NCBI GenBank assembly: GCA_013538855.1
Contig: JABXJS010000132.1
Location: forward strand, 28,418-92,417
Reading direction: 5' to 3'
Origin: Herpetosiphonaceae bacterium
Lineage (GTDB): Bacteria > Chloroflexota > Chloroflexia > Chloroflexales > Herpetosiphonaceae
DNA: 64,000 nucleotides
Position numbers and translations under genes: made by a program. The notes below the pieces were generated by a model. It did no database searches, had not been told where the DNA came from, and saw only the letters and a list, made by a program, of their open reading frames with translations. This document shows, in pieces, positions 1 through 8,873 of the stretch. The first letter of the stretch is position 1. The number at the start of each line of letters is the position of its first letter.

Positions 1-1
1 C

Positions 2-361
2 GAGCCAACCATCCGCGAGCGTCTGCGCAGCGATCTAACCGCGGCCATGAAAGCGCGCCAGCCGAACCAGGCCGCCGCGTTGCGCACACTCATTGCCGCC
101 ATCGACAACGCCGAGGCCGTGCCGCTGCCAGAGGGCTTCTCTAGCTCCGCGCCGCCGCGCATGTTCTCGCTGGCTGGGGATGTGCCGCGCCGCGAGCTGA
201 GCGCCGCCGAGATCACGGCCATCCTGCGCCGCGAGGCCGCCGAGTGCCAGCGCGCCATCGCCGAGTACCAGCAGCTTGATCGCTCCGCTGAGATCGAGCG
301 CCTGCAGGAGCAGCACGCCTGCATCGTGCGCTACCTGCCCGCTGACGTGGACGCTGAGTAG
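2..361 (+). CDS. GatB/YqeY-family protein, 5' truncated by window edge
   Basis: The reading frame is open from base 2, and the codons before the first ATG (position 47) encode E-P-T-I-R-E-R-L-R-S-D-L-T-A-A-M-K-A-R. That matches the usual YqeY beginning (x-L-K-E-R-L-x-x-D-L-K-x-A-M-K-A-R), so the true start lies outside the window and the ATG at 47 is internal. The family resembles the tail domain of GatB and is thought to be linked to tRNA-dependent amidation, but its role is not settled. About 119 residues are visible, ending in D-V-D-A-E and a TAG stop. A bidirectional terminator follows 60 bases downstream. The family call rests on the N-terminal motif and overall composition. Confidence 0.7.
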   Translation, partial: EPTIRERLRSDLTAAMKARQPNQAAALRTLIAAIDNAEAVPLPEGFSSSAPPRMFSLAGDVPRRELSAAEITAILRREAAECQRAIAEYQQLDRSAEIERLQEQHACIVRYLPADVDAE

Positions 362-421
362 CGCACGCAGCGCGCGGCCGCCTGTGCTGGTATGGCTCTC
401 GTCGTGTGGAACAGAGGACAC

Positions 422-460
422 AAAAAAGCTGAGCAGACAAAACGTCTGCTCAGCTTTTTT

Positions 461-461
<1 letters not shown>
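422..461. terminator. bidirectional intrinsic terminator
   Basis: A 17-bp perfect inverted repeat (422-438 paired with 444-460, loop AAAAC) has an A-run on its left arm and a T-run on its right arm, so it can terminate in both directions. It serves the YqeY-type gene on the plus strand and the tRNA pair on the minus strand. The last T of the plus-strand run is shared with the encoded CCA end of tRNA-Met. Confidence 0.93.
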
Positions 462-536
<75 letters not shown>

Positions 537-543
537 GAATTTG

Positions 544-571
544 AGAGCGGCTTGCCTGCGCAAGCCGCTCT
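544..571. repeat. hairpin between the two tRNA genes
   Basis: A 12-bp perfect inverted repeat (544-555 with 560-571, loop CTGC) fills the spacer between tRNA-fMet and tRNA-Met. On the tRNA strand it is followed by TCAAATT, not a T-run, so it looks more like an RNA-processing or 3'-end protection structure than a terminator. Confidence 0.6.
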
Positions 572-575
572 TGTT

Positions 576-878
576 TGGTAGCGGGGGGAGGATTCGAACC
601 TCCGACCTTCGGGTTATGCATACCAACTACAGCTTTCGCTGCCCAGAAAATCTGGTTTGTGGTCTGGACTGTACCTTCACCCACGACTTTACGTTTGGGT
701 GCCTATCTACCAGTCTCTCGACCTTCCCTATTGCTAGGGCTTGGTTCGGGATTGCCATTTTACAGGTTTCCCCGAGTTTGACAGGTAATCATACGTAAGT
801 TTCCCTACGTACCGCCCGATCTAGGTTTTTATGCAACCTAGGGTTGAGCCCGACGAGCTACCACTGCTCCACCCCGCG
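576..878 (-). tRNA. initiator tRNA-fMet (CAT), interrupted by a group I intron
   Basis: Exon 1 is 878-847 and exon 2 is 618-576. Joined, they give a 75-nt tRNA with the fMet hallmarks: unpaired first acceptor position (C1 opposite U72), then a GC-only pairing GCGGGG/CCCCGC; D arm GAGC..GCTC; the initiator anticodon stem GGG/CCC around loop CTCATAA; T arm GGAGGTTCGAATCCTCC; and an encoded CCA. Exon 1 ends in U33 and exon 2 starts with the anticodon CAU, so the interruption lies directly 5' of the anticodon. A consensus promoter is placed 18 bases upstream. If this is the only initiator tRNA gene, every protein made by the cell depends on the intron being removed. Confidence 0.95.
619..846 (-). 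ncRNA. group I self-splicing intron (ORF-less, 228 nt) in tRNA-fMet
   Basis: Read on the minus strand, the insert begins after exon U33 and ends in G (base 619), the U/G pair of boundaries required by group I splicing. Core elements appear in the right order. There is a Q-like segment GCAATCCCGAACCAAGCC, a hairpin CCCTA-GCAA-TAGGG, and an R-like segment GTCGAGAGACTGG. The hairpin CACCC/GGGTG fits P8. The S-like segment GGTACAGTCCAGACC has CAGTC, which can pair with GACTG to form P7. A stem CAGC-GAAA-GCTG near the 3' end fits P9. No homing endonuclease frame exists. ORF-less introns of this kind occur in tRNA genes of cyanobacteria (Leu, fMet) and some proteobacteria. Subgroup IC3 is likely but not proven. 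Confidence 0.9.
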
Positions 879-896
879 TCGTTGTTGACGTTGCGT

Positions 897-925
897 ATAC
901 TAACATCGTTCCTAGGGTTTGTCAA
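897..925 (-). promoter_or_regulatory. sigma-70-type promoter of the tRNA-fMet/tRNA-Met transcript
   Basis: On the minus strand TTGACA (925-920) is followed by exactly 17 bases and TAGTAT (902-897). The first tRNA base is 18 nt downstream of the -10 box. Confidence 0.85.
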
Positions 926-1221
926 ATTAGCCCTGCTGCGGCTGTGGTAGGCGTAGCAGTTTGTTGCAGGTAGGTTATGGTGGCGTGCTGCTAGCCATCT
1001 TTATAGTAAGGCCGAAGGTCGAGCGTTGTGTGCTATTTAGCACTATGCCCTTAGGCCCTTGAGCTTAATCGTGGGTCCCGTGGATGGCTGGCGTAGGTAT
1101 TCGATTGGCTTTCACAATGATCAATGCTAAGGCGCTGCTGCTGAGCGATAGTCAAGGACTTGGCGTAGATACATCTTAAACAATACGGAGAATCCAGCAT
1201 TGCGATGCGGGTTTGTGCAAT
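926..1221. other. intergenic region, no gene seen
   Basis: This roughly 300-base gap between two divergent tRNA promoters holds no open frame with a ribosome-binding site, no tRNA fold and no strong hairpin that I can see. Base composition is less GC-rich than the neighbouring genes. Confidence 0.5.
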
Positions 1222-1250
1222 TTGCAGGAAGGGCGGAGCTATGCTATACT
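1222..1250 (+). promoter_or_regulatory. promoter of tRNA-Val
   Basis: TTGCAG (1222-1227), a 17-base spacer and TATACT (1245-1250) precede the tRNA by 17 bases. The same transcript may read on into rpsL. Confidence 0.75.
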
Positions 1251-1267
1251 ACGGCGCACATCGCTAA

Positions 1268-1344
1268 GGGCGGTTAGCTCAGTTGGTTAGAGCGCGTCGT
1301 TCACACCGACGAGGTCGATGGTTCGAGTCCATTACCGCCCACCA
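1268..1344 (+). tRNA. tRNA-Val (CAC)
   Basis: A complete 77-nt tRNA with encoded CCA. The acceptor GGGCGGT pairs with ACCGCCC, the D arm is GCTCAGTTGGTTAGAGC, the anticodon loop is TTCACAC inside stem CGTCG/CGACG, and the T arm is GGTTCGAGTCC. Anticodon CAC reads GUG. Confidence 0.96.
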
Positions 1345-1354
1345 CGCTTTGAGT

Positions 1355-1382
1355 ACCCTTGCCGATCTCGGCAGGGGTTTGT
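1355..1382 (+). terminator. hairpin after tRNA-Val, weak terminator or attenuator
   Basis: ACCCTTGCCGA pairs with TCGGCAGGGGT around a tiny loop, followed by TTTGTTA. The T-run is poor, so some read-through into the rpsL leader is plausible. Confidence 0.55.
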
Positions 1383-1404
1383 TATGAAAAACACGTTGTG
1401 TAGT

Positions 1405-1475
1405 GGCATTGGGACGGCAATGCCTTGGTCATCCAGACCAAAAGACGCTCACGGTTTAGTAGACGTGAGAACCGT
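1405..1475 (+). promoter_or_regulatory. structured 5' leader of rpsL with competing hairpins
   Basis: Three hairpins follow one another. GGCATTG/CAATGCC is at 1405-1424, TTGGTC/GACCAA at 1425-1441, and CTCACG/CGTGAG at 1448-1469. A fourth pairing, ACGGTT (1451-1456) with AACCGT (1470-1475), uses bases of the third hairpin, so the two cannot form fully together. This lies about 30 bases before the rpsL ribosome-binding site and could be an r-protein autoregulatory leader. That role is inferred from structure and position only. Confidence 0.45.
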
Positions 1476-1505
1476 TCATTTGTGATTCCATTTGTGGAGG
1501 AATTG

Positions 1506-1937
<432 letters not shown>

Positions 1938-1955
1938 GATCTGAGGTGAAACGCT

Positions 1956-2429
1956 ATGCCGCGACGACGTAAAATTACCAAGCGCCCTGTGCCGGCCGAT
2001 CCGATGCACGGGAGCATTCAAATCCAGATGTTGATCAACAAGGTGATGCTGCACGGCAAGAAAAGCGTGGCCGAGCGCATCGTCTACAAAGCGCTCGAGA
2101 TGGCCAGTGATCGCCTAGGCAAAGAGCCGCTGGAGATCTTCGAGCAGGTGCTGCGCAATACCAGCCCCACCATCGAGGTCAAGCCGAAGCGCGTTGGTGG
2201 CTCGACGTACCAGGTGCCGGTCGAGGTCAAGCAAGATCGCCGTGTGGCGCTGTCCATTCGCTGGCTGATCAACGCCTCGCGCGCACGCTCGGGCAAGCCC
2301 ATGTACGAGCGCCTGGCTTCCGAGCTGATCGATGCCTACAACAACACCGGTGCCACCGTGCGCCGCCGTGAGGAAGTCCATCGTATGGCCGAGGCCAACC
2401 GCGCCTTCTCGCACTACGCTCGCTTCTAA
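1956..2429 (+). CDS. rpsG: 30S ribosomal protein S7
   Basis: S7 organises the head of the small subunit by binding the 3' domain of 16S rRNA. The 157-residue product has normal family length and begins M-P-R-R-R-K-I-T-K-R. It contains the conserved stretches L-I-N-K-V-M-L-H-G-K-K-S and R-V-G-G-S-T-Y-Q-V-P-V-E-V, and the C-terminal K/R-x-x-E-V-H-R-M-A-E-A-N-R-A-F. It starts 18 bases after the rpsL stop, with GAGGTG in the spacer, so the two genes are co-transcribed. In E. coli S7 represses its own operon from this spacer; here the spacer is too short for that structure. Confidence 0.98.
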   Translation: MPRRRKITKRPVPADPMHGSIQIQMLINKVMLHGKKSVAERIVYKALEMASDRLGKEPLEIFEQVLRNTSPTIEVKPKRVGGSTYQVPVEVKQDRRVALSIRWLINASRARSGKPMYERLASELIDAYNNTGATVRRREEVHRMAEANRAFSHYARF

Positions 2430-2454
2430 ACACCGATCGCTCGCTGTATGCCTG

Positions 2455-2484
2455 GGCGGCTAGACATGGTGTTTAGCCGCCTTT
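2455..2484 (+). terminator. hairpin after rpsG
   Basis: GGCGGCTA (2455-2462) pairs with TAGCCGCC (2474-2481) and is followed by TTT. With an independent promoter directly downstream, fusA can be expressed separately from rpsL-rpsG. Confidence 0.6.
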
Positions 2485-2505
2485 GGCGTGCCTAGAGCGA
2501 TTTCA

Positions 2506-2514
2506 TGGTACAAT
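2506..2514 (+). promoter_or_regulatory. candidate extended -10 promoter of fusA
   Basis: TGGTACAAT fits the extended -10 pattern TGnTAnnnT, about 80 bases before the fusA start. No good -35 box is visible at 17 bases upstream. Confidence 0.4.
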
Positions 2515-2596
2515 TGATCGGCTGCGGTGAACCTCATCACAAAGCAGTGCTACCACAGCAGCCTCCGACTCTAACAACAAACTAGGAGATCGTTGA

Positions 2597-4702
<2,106 letters not shown>

Positions 4703-4722
4703 ACCACAGCGCGCTCAACAGC

Positions 4723-4764
4723 AGCGGGCCATGATCTGTAATGATCATGGCCCGCTGGCTATTT
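4723..4764. terminator. bidirectional terminator between fusA and a convergent lipoprotein gene
   Basis: A 14-bp perfect stem (4723-4736 with 4743-4756, 6-nt loop) is followed by CTATTTTAG on the plus strand. It lies between two convergent genes. Confidence 0.85.
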
Positions 4765-4773
4765 TAGCTCCAG

Positions 4774-5757
4774 CTACTGGCAGGGGTTGGTGGCGCTCTG
4801 CGCGGCGATCTGGGCCTGGCTGATGTGCCAGCCAAGCTGATCAAACGGTGGCAGGTTGGCGCGGCGCAGCGTGTATGTGCCGCAGTATGTCGTCTGGCTG
4901 CCGTCGGTCTGCGTGCTGGTGATTGTCACGGGCACATCGGCGTAGACCGAGCCAGCGGCACCGCTCTCGGTCGGCTGACCAACATCAACCTTGACCTCGG
5001 CTGTGCTCGCATAGCCCTGCTTGAAGTCGCTAAATGGCTGCTGGGCGGCAACGCCGTTGTTGTTCCAGTAGGTAAAAGCACGGCCATACTGGTGCTGATT
5101 GATCGCCTGATAGAAGCTCTGCACAAGCAGGCGTGGATCGCTGAGGCTTGGATCAATTTGCAGCGGCTCAACCGGTGCGATGTTCGCGCTTAGCATGGTG
5201 CCAAGGCCATCGGCGGGATCGCTGGTGTCGATGGTGTAGCTGCCACTGAACTGCTGGGCGCGCTGGCCAAGCTGTGGGACGCTCGGATCGTTGATCACCG
5301 CGAGAATTGTCAGCGGTACCTGCACCTGATTGGGCTGGTTGAGCACCTGTGGCTCAGCAAGCAGAATTTCGGTGCTGACGGTGCTGCTGAAGCCTTGGGT
5401 GAATTCGCTCAGGCTCTGCTGGCTGGCTGCGCCGTCGTTGGCCCACAGGCGGTAGGCTCCATCGATGTTGTTAGCATTAAGCGCCTGATAGTAGGCCAGC
5501 ACTGTTTGTACCGCAACGCTTGGCTCACCAGGCGCTAGCGGCATGCTCGGCGCGCTGGTGGCGCTGCTGGAGCTGTCGGCTGTGGTCGCTGTGGCGGCCG
5601 GTGGCTGGCTGCCGCCATTGGCTGTGGCGCTCGGCGCGCTGGCGGTCGCTGCTGGAGCGGTGGGGCTGGCGCTTGTGCAGCCAACCAGGGTCAGCAGCAG
5701 GCCAAGCAGCACTAAGCGGAGCAGGGCTGGTGGGCTATATATCCTCAACGATTTCAC
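4774..5757 (-). CDS. lipoprotein with two tandem NTF2-like-sized repeats
   Basis: The product is 327 residues, starting at a GTG (5757) preceded by AAAGGA. It has a signal peptide with lipobox L-V-G-C, so it should be lipid-anchored outside the membrane, then a Ser/Ala/Thr/Pro linker to about residue 75. Two related domains follow. The first contains V-L-A-Y-Y-Q-A-L-N-A-N-N-I-D-G-A-Y and the second contains V-Q-S-F-Y-Q-A-I-N-Q-H-Q-Y-G-R-A-F. Each is followed by W-x-N-x-G-x-A-x-Q-Q and F-x-Q/K-G-(F/Y)-x-S-T. The size and the aromatic opening helix suggest an NTF2-like fold, but this is not proven. The gene is monocistronic and points towards fusA. Function unknown. Confidence 0.75.
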   Translation of the reverse strand: MKSLRIYSPPALLRLVLLGLLLTLVGCTSASPTAPAATASAPSATANGGSQPPAATATTADSSSSATSAPSMPLAPGEPSVAVQTVLAYYQALNANNIDGAYRLWANDGAASQQSLSEFTQGFSSTVSTEILLAEPQVLNQPNQVQVPLTILAVINDPSVPQLGQRAQQFSGSYTIDTSDPADGLGTMLSANIAPVEPLQIDPSLSDPRLLVQSFYQAINQHQYGRAFTYWNNNGVAAQQPFSDFKQGYASTAEVKVDVGQPTESGAAGSVYADVPVTITSTQTDGSQTTYCGTYTLRRANLPPFDQLGWHISQAQIAAQSATNPCQ

Positions 5758-6149
5758 GTGTATACCGTTCCTTTCACAACAAAAAGAGCCTCGTCAGCAG
5801 CAAACTGGCAATGCGATTGGCAAGACAGTCGCTATTGTCGAAGCTCTCGGCACATACATATGCTGATCAACACTTTTAGCGTACTACGTATCTTTTTAAT
5901 AAGCAGTCACGATGCACTGAAAATTTGCTGATACATTTTTGTGCGAGATACCTTTTGTTTATTGTTATCTCGACACACAGCAACGCTACGCTGTGTATAC
6001 CAACTCATCTTTGAGCAGATGCAGGGTGAACCCCTGCCGGGGCCTTGGGGCTGCGCCCCGCACTACTTGTCGGTGGGGCGTAGCCACCGTGAATTGATAT
6101 GATCACGTTCTAGACGCTTTGCGGGCAAGATTTGTTCCTGAAGGGTATT
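5758..6149. other. intergenic region, no gene recognised
   Basis: It is AT-richer than the surroundings around 5870-5990 and then turns GC-rich, with a short imperfect hairpin-forming segment near 6030-6095 (AACCCCTGCCGGGG, GGGGCTGCGCCCC). No open frame has a credible ribosome-binding site. It must contain the promoter of the lipoprotein gene at 4774-5757, but I cannot place it convincingly. Confidence 0.4.
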
Positions 6150-6210
6150 AAAAGCGCTAGCAGCGCTGGTCGGCGTGCTGGAGCAAGCGCCGAAACAAAC
6201 ACTGCTAGCG
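6150..6210 (-). terminator. terminator of the minus-strand gdh-ykgJ unit
   Basis: On the minus strand CGCTAGCAG (6210-6202) pairs with CTGCTAGCG (6163-6155). An inner stem is CGGCG/CGCCG, and the element is followed by CTTTT. It lies 20 bases beyond the stop of the cysteine-cluster gene. Confidence 0.65.
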
Positions 6211-6229
6211 TGGGTTATATGCGTGATGC

Positions 6230-6655
6230 TTAATCAAACAGCCCGACGCGCATGGTTGGGCCATGCGCCGGGAAGCGCGGATCAGCCGGGCGCATACCGT
6301 AGCGCGATAGCACCCAGGCCTCAAGCGCATGCTCATTGTCGATGCGCGCATCGTAGTGGGGTGGCTGATGGCGCTCGCAGGTTGCGACCTCGTAGTCTAC
6401 GCAGACCTGTGGACGCCGGCCGTAGATCGCACAGCGGCCATCGGCGCGCAGCTGGCTACACGGCAGCGCAATCTCGATCTCCCAAGCTGTGCCAGTGACA
6501 AGGAACTGAACGCCGCGATGCAGCACGAGCCAGCGCAGCGCATCAAAGTCCTGGCGCGTCTCAGGTGTGTCGATCGGCAGCACAAATGACTGGCAGCAGA
6601 GGCCGCCGCAGCCGGCGCAGCTTGGCTCGTGCGCAAGCGGGATATCGATCTGCAT
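6230..6655 (-). CDS. YkgJ-type cysteine-cluster protein
   Basis: The 141-residue protein has eight cysteines in the pattern of the YkgJ (UPF0153) family: C13-x2-C16-x3-C20-C21 at the N terminus, then C66, C75, C85 and C93. The family is thought to bind a metal ion or an iron-sulphur cluster; substrate and reaction are unknown. The ATG at 6655 follows AAAGGATT at proper spacing. Only 14 bases separate it from the preceding dehydrogenase-like gene, so they are probably one transcript. C-terminal residues A-W-V-L-S-R-Y-G look like a helix. It ends before a clear terminator. Confidence 0.8.
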   Translation of the reverse strand: MQIDIPLAHEPSCAGCGGLCCQSFVLPIDTPETRQDFDALRWLVLHRGVQFLVTGTAWEIEIALPCSQLRADGRCAIYGRRPQVCVDYEVATCERHQPPHYDARIDNEHALEAWVLSRYGMRPADPRFPAHGPTMRVGLFD

Positions 6656-6669
6656 AGGAATCCTTTGGT

Positions 6670-7914
6670 CTAGGGATAGATGCCGCGCACGGCCATGGCA
6701 CTCATCACGCGCTCCACGGCGAGCAGATAGGCGGCGGTGCGAAGCTGAAGATTGCGCTCTTGGGCAATCGCCCGAATCTCATTGAAGGCGCGCGCCATTG
6801 TGCGCTCTAGCTCGCCGCAGACCTCGCGCTCGGTCCAGAAGAACTCTTGCAAGCCCTGGACCCACTCGAAGTACGAGACGACGATGCTGCCGGCGTTGGA
6901 GAGAATATCGGGCACCACCAAGATGCCTTTGTTGGTCAGGATTGTGTCGGCTGTTGGTGAGATGGGACCATTGGCTAGCTCAAGCACCACCTTGGCCTTG
7001 ATGTTCGAGGCGTTTGCGCCGGTGATCTCATTCTGGCCTGATCCGAGCACTAGAATATCACACGGCAGCTCGAGCAAATCGCGTGTGCTAATCGCCTGGG
7101 TAGCGGGAAAGCCCTGGACGGTATCGTTCTGCACACGATAGTCGATCAGTGCTGCGACATCGAGGCCATCTGGGTTGGTGATGCCGCCGTGGTCATCGCT
7201 CGCGGCGATGATGTGGCAGCCCATCTCTTCAGCAAAGACGCGCATCACCTGGCGGCCGGTATTTCCCGAGCCTTGCATAACCACGCGCGCGCCCTCCAGC
7301 TGGAAGCCGAGCTGGTGGGCGGCCTCGCGGGCGCAGTAGCACAGCCCTAGCGCCGTCGACTGGCTGCGGCCCTGCGAGCCGCCGATCTGGACCGGCTTGC
7401 CGGTGGCGATCGCCGGTACGGTGTGGCCGTGCTGCATCGAGTAGGTGTCCATGGCCCAGGCCATCGTTTGATTATTGGTATTGAGGTCGGGCATAACGAT
7501 GTCGCGCTCTGGGCCGATGAGCGGGGTGATCTCGGTGATATAGCGGCGCGTGACGCGCTCTAGCTCATGGGTTGACAGCTCACGGTGATCGCAGATAATG
7601 CCGCCTTTCGCACCGCCGTAGGGGATCTGCACAATTGCCGAGCTCCATGTCATCCACATGGCTAGGGCGCGCATCTCCTCAAGGGTGGTCTGGGGGCTAT
7701 AGCGCAGGCCGCCGAGGGCTGGACCGCGTGAGATATTGTGGTGCACACGAAAGCCAGTGAAGGTGCGAATGCGCCCATTGTCCATTTTGACTGGAAAGTT
7801 GACAATGAGTTCGCGCTTTGTCGAGCGTAAAATATCACGAAGGTCAGAGTCGAGGCCGAGAATTTCGGCGGCAATATCGAACTGTTGTTGTGCTGTAGTG
7901 AAGGTAGTTTCCAC
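6670..7914 (-). CDS. Glu/Leu/Phe/Val dehydrogenase family protein, divergent active site
   Basis: At 414 residues this has the length and layout of hexameric glutamate dehydrogenases: an N-terminal substrate domain, then a Rossmann domain with G-S-G-N-T-G. The start is a GTG (7914) with AGGAGGA ahead. The catalytic Lys of P-Y-G-G-A-K-G-G (K103) and the Asp of M-P-D-L-N-T are present. Three otherwise strongly conserved spots differ. G-P-x-K-G-G is G-P-A-L-G-G (L67), as in leucine dehydrogenases. M-T-W-K is M-T-W-S (S91). The A-x-x-x-N-x-I-T segment reads L-G-S-G-Q-N-E-I-T. It may use a substrate other than glutamate or have lost activity, so I give no gdhA symbol. It lies 32 bases after the 2H-domain gene, in the same direction. 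Confidence 0.85.
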   Translation of the reverse strand: METTFTTAQQQFDIAAEILGLDSDLRDILRSTKRELIVNFPVKMDNGRIRTFTGFRVHHNISRGPALGGLRYSPQTTLEEMRALAMWMTWSSAIVQIPYGGAKGGIICDHRELSTHELERVTRRYITEITPLIGPERDIVMPDLNTNNQTMAWAMDTYSMQHGHTVPAIATGKPVQIGGSQGRSQSTALGLCYCAREAAHQLGFQLEGARVVMQGSGNTGRQVMRVFAEEMGCHIIAASDDHGGITNPDGLDVAALIDYRVQNDTVQGFPATQAISTRDLLELPCDILVLGSGQNEITGANASNIKAKVVLELANGPISPTADTILTNKGILVVPDILSNAGSIVVSYFEWVQGLQEFFWTEREVCGELERTMARAFNEIRAIAQERNLQLRTAAYLLAVERVMSAMAVRGIYP

Positions 7915-7946
7915 GAATAGTCCTCCTCAACGTTGAGTGGCCCACA

Positions 7947-8873
7947 TCATTGTCGATTTCCAAGCGGGAATGTGCGTACACGATACCATAGATGTCCAAA
8001 ACGTTCTTCAAAGAGCACGAGTTCGCTCGTGCGCCAGGAGATGCTGTTGAGCGAGCTGCGAATCTGGGTATGGGCAGCGCTCAGACTGGACGTGCGTTTG
8101 ATTTTAGCCAGCGTGAGCGCTGGCCAGCCCTGACGCTGCGAGAAACGCAGCCCAGCGATGGCCAGCTCGGCGATGCTTGACCGGAGCGCGCAGACATGCT
8201 CGCGGCCTTGCGCAACCGGGCAGCCGACGCGCTGCGCGTCGGCGAGCAACAGCGGTGGCTCTAAGCTGATCTGGAATGGTGATAGTTGTTGGCAGATCTG
8301 GCTCAGCGCATGCTCTAGCCGCTGGCGCTGTGGCGTGCGTGAGGCGGCGATCACGATGATATGGGGTGGTAGGCCGTAGCGCCAGCCAGGATCATAGCGC
8401 TGACGCCAGATATTGAGCTGAACAGCGAGGCTGGGCGGAGGCACGATTGCGACACGAAAGCGGCGGCGTGCGATCTGGTGCTCGTGGCGGCGGCGGCGCA
8501 GCGCATGCTGCTTGCTGAGCAGCCTAAACATAGCGTGGCGGGCGTGCTGGCCAATCCAGCGCAGGGCTGGACGGCGTGAGTGGGCGAGCTGTCGAATCGA
8601 CAGCCGATAGGCCACCCGGATGCGGCGTATAACGCGGTTGCGGCGACCGACCAACGCTACGCCGATCAGGAGAAACAGCACGCCTTGGAGAATTGGCAGA
8701 ATGATACCCAGGACACCAAGGGCCAGAAAGAGCCAGCCGAGCAGCGGGCGCAGCAGCGGCCAGACCGACCGCAGCCACATCAAGATCACCTGCTGCTCAT
8801 AGGGCCGCATCAGCGTCAGGATTGTTGGTGCGATGAGGATTCCGATGAAAAAAAACTCAAGGCTGCTGATCAT
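7947..8873 (-). CDS. membrane protein fused to a degenerate 2'-5' RNA ligase-like (2H) domain
   Basis: The protein has 308 residues. Two hydrophobic stretches (about 6-22 and 45-75) include L-G-W-L-F-L-A-L-G-V-L-G-I-I-L-P, like PGPGW-type small membrane domains. A basic linker follows, and residues about 165-308 resemble the 2H phosphoesterase superfamily. The first H-x-x-V-type motif is present (P-P-H-I-I-V, H171). In the second, the expected P-H-L-T-L is P-A-L-T-L (A252), so one catalytic His is gone. The ATG at 8873 overlaps the upstream stop (ATGA), implying translational coupling; a GTG at 8903 is an alternative start. It is probably a membrane-tethered binding domain rather than an active enzyme. 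Confidence 0.65.
   Translation of the reverse strand: MISSLEFFFIGILIAPTILTLMRPYEQQVILMWLRSVWPLLRPLLGWLFLALGVLGIILPILQGVLFLLIGVALVGRRNRVIRRIRVAYRLSIRQLAHSRRPALRWIGQHARHAMFRLLSKQHALRRRRHEHQIARRRFRVAIVPPPSLAVQLNIWRQRYDPGWRYGLPPHIIVIAASRTPQRQRLEHALSQICQQLSPFQISLEPPLLLADAQRVGCPVAQGREHVCALRSSIAELAIAGLRFSQRQGWPALTLAKIKRTSSLSAAHTQIRSSLNSISWRTSELVLFEERFGHLWYRVRTFPLGNRQ

Noticed and set aside
541..798. Open frame of 85 codons across the 3' half of tRNA-fMet and its intron
   Set aside because: It lies on the strand opposite the tRNA, runs through exon and intron sequence, and has no ribosome-binding site. The RNA explanation accounts for the bases.
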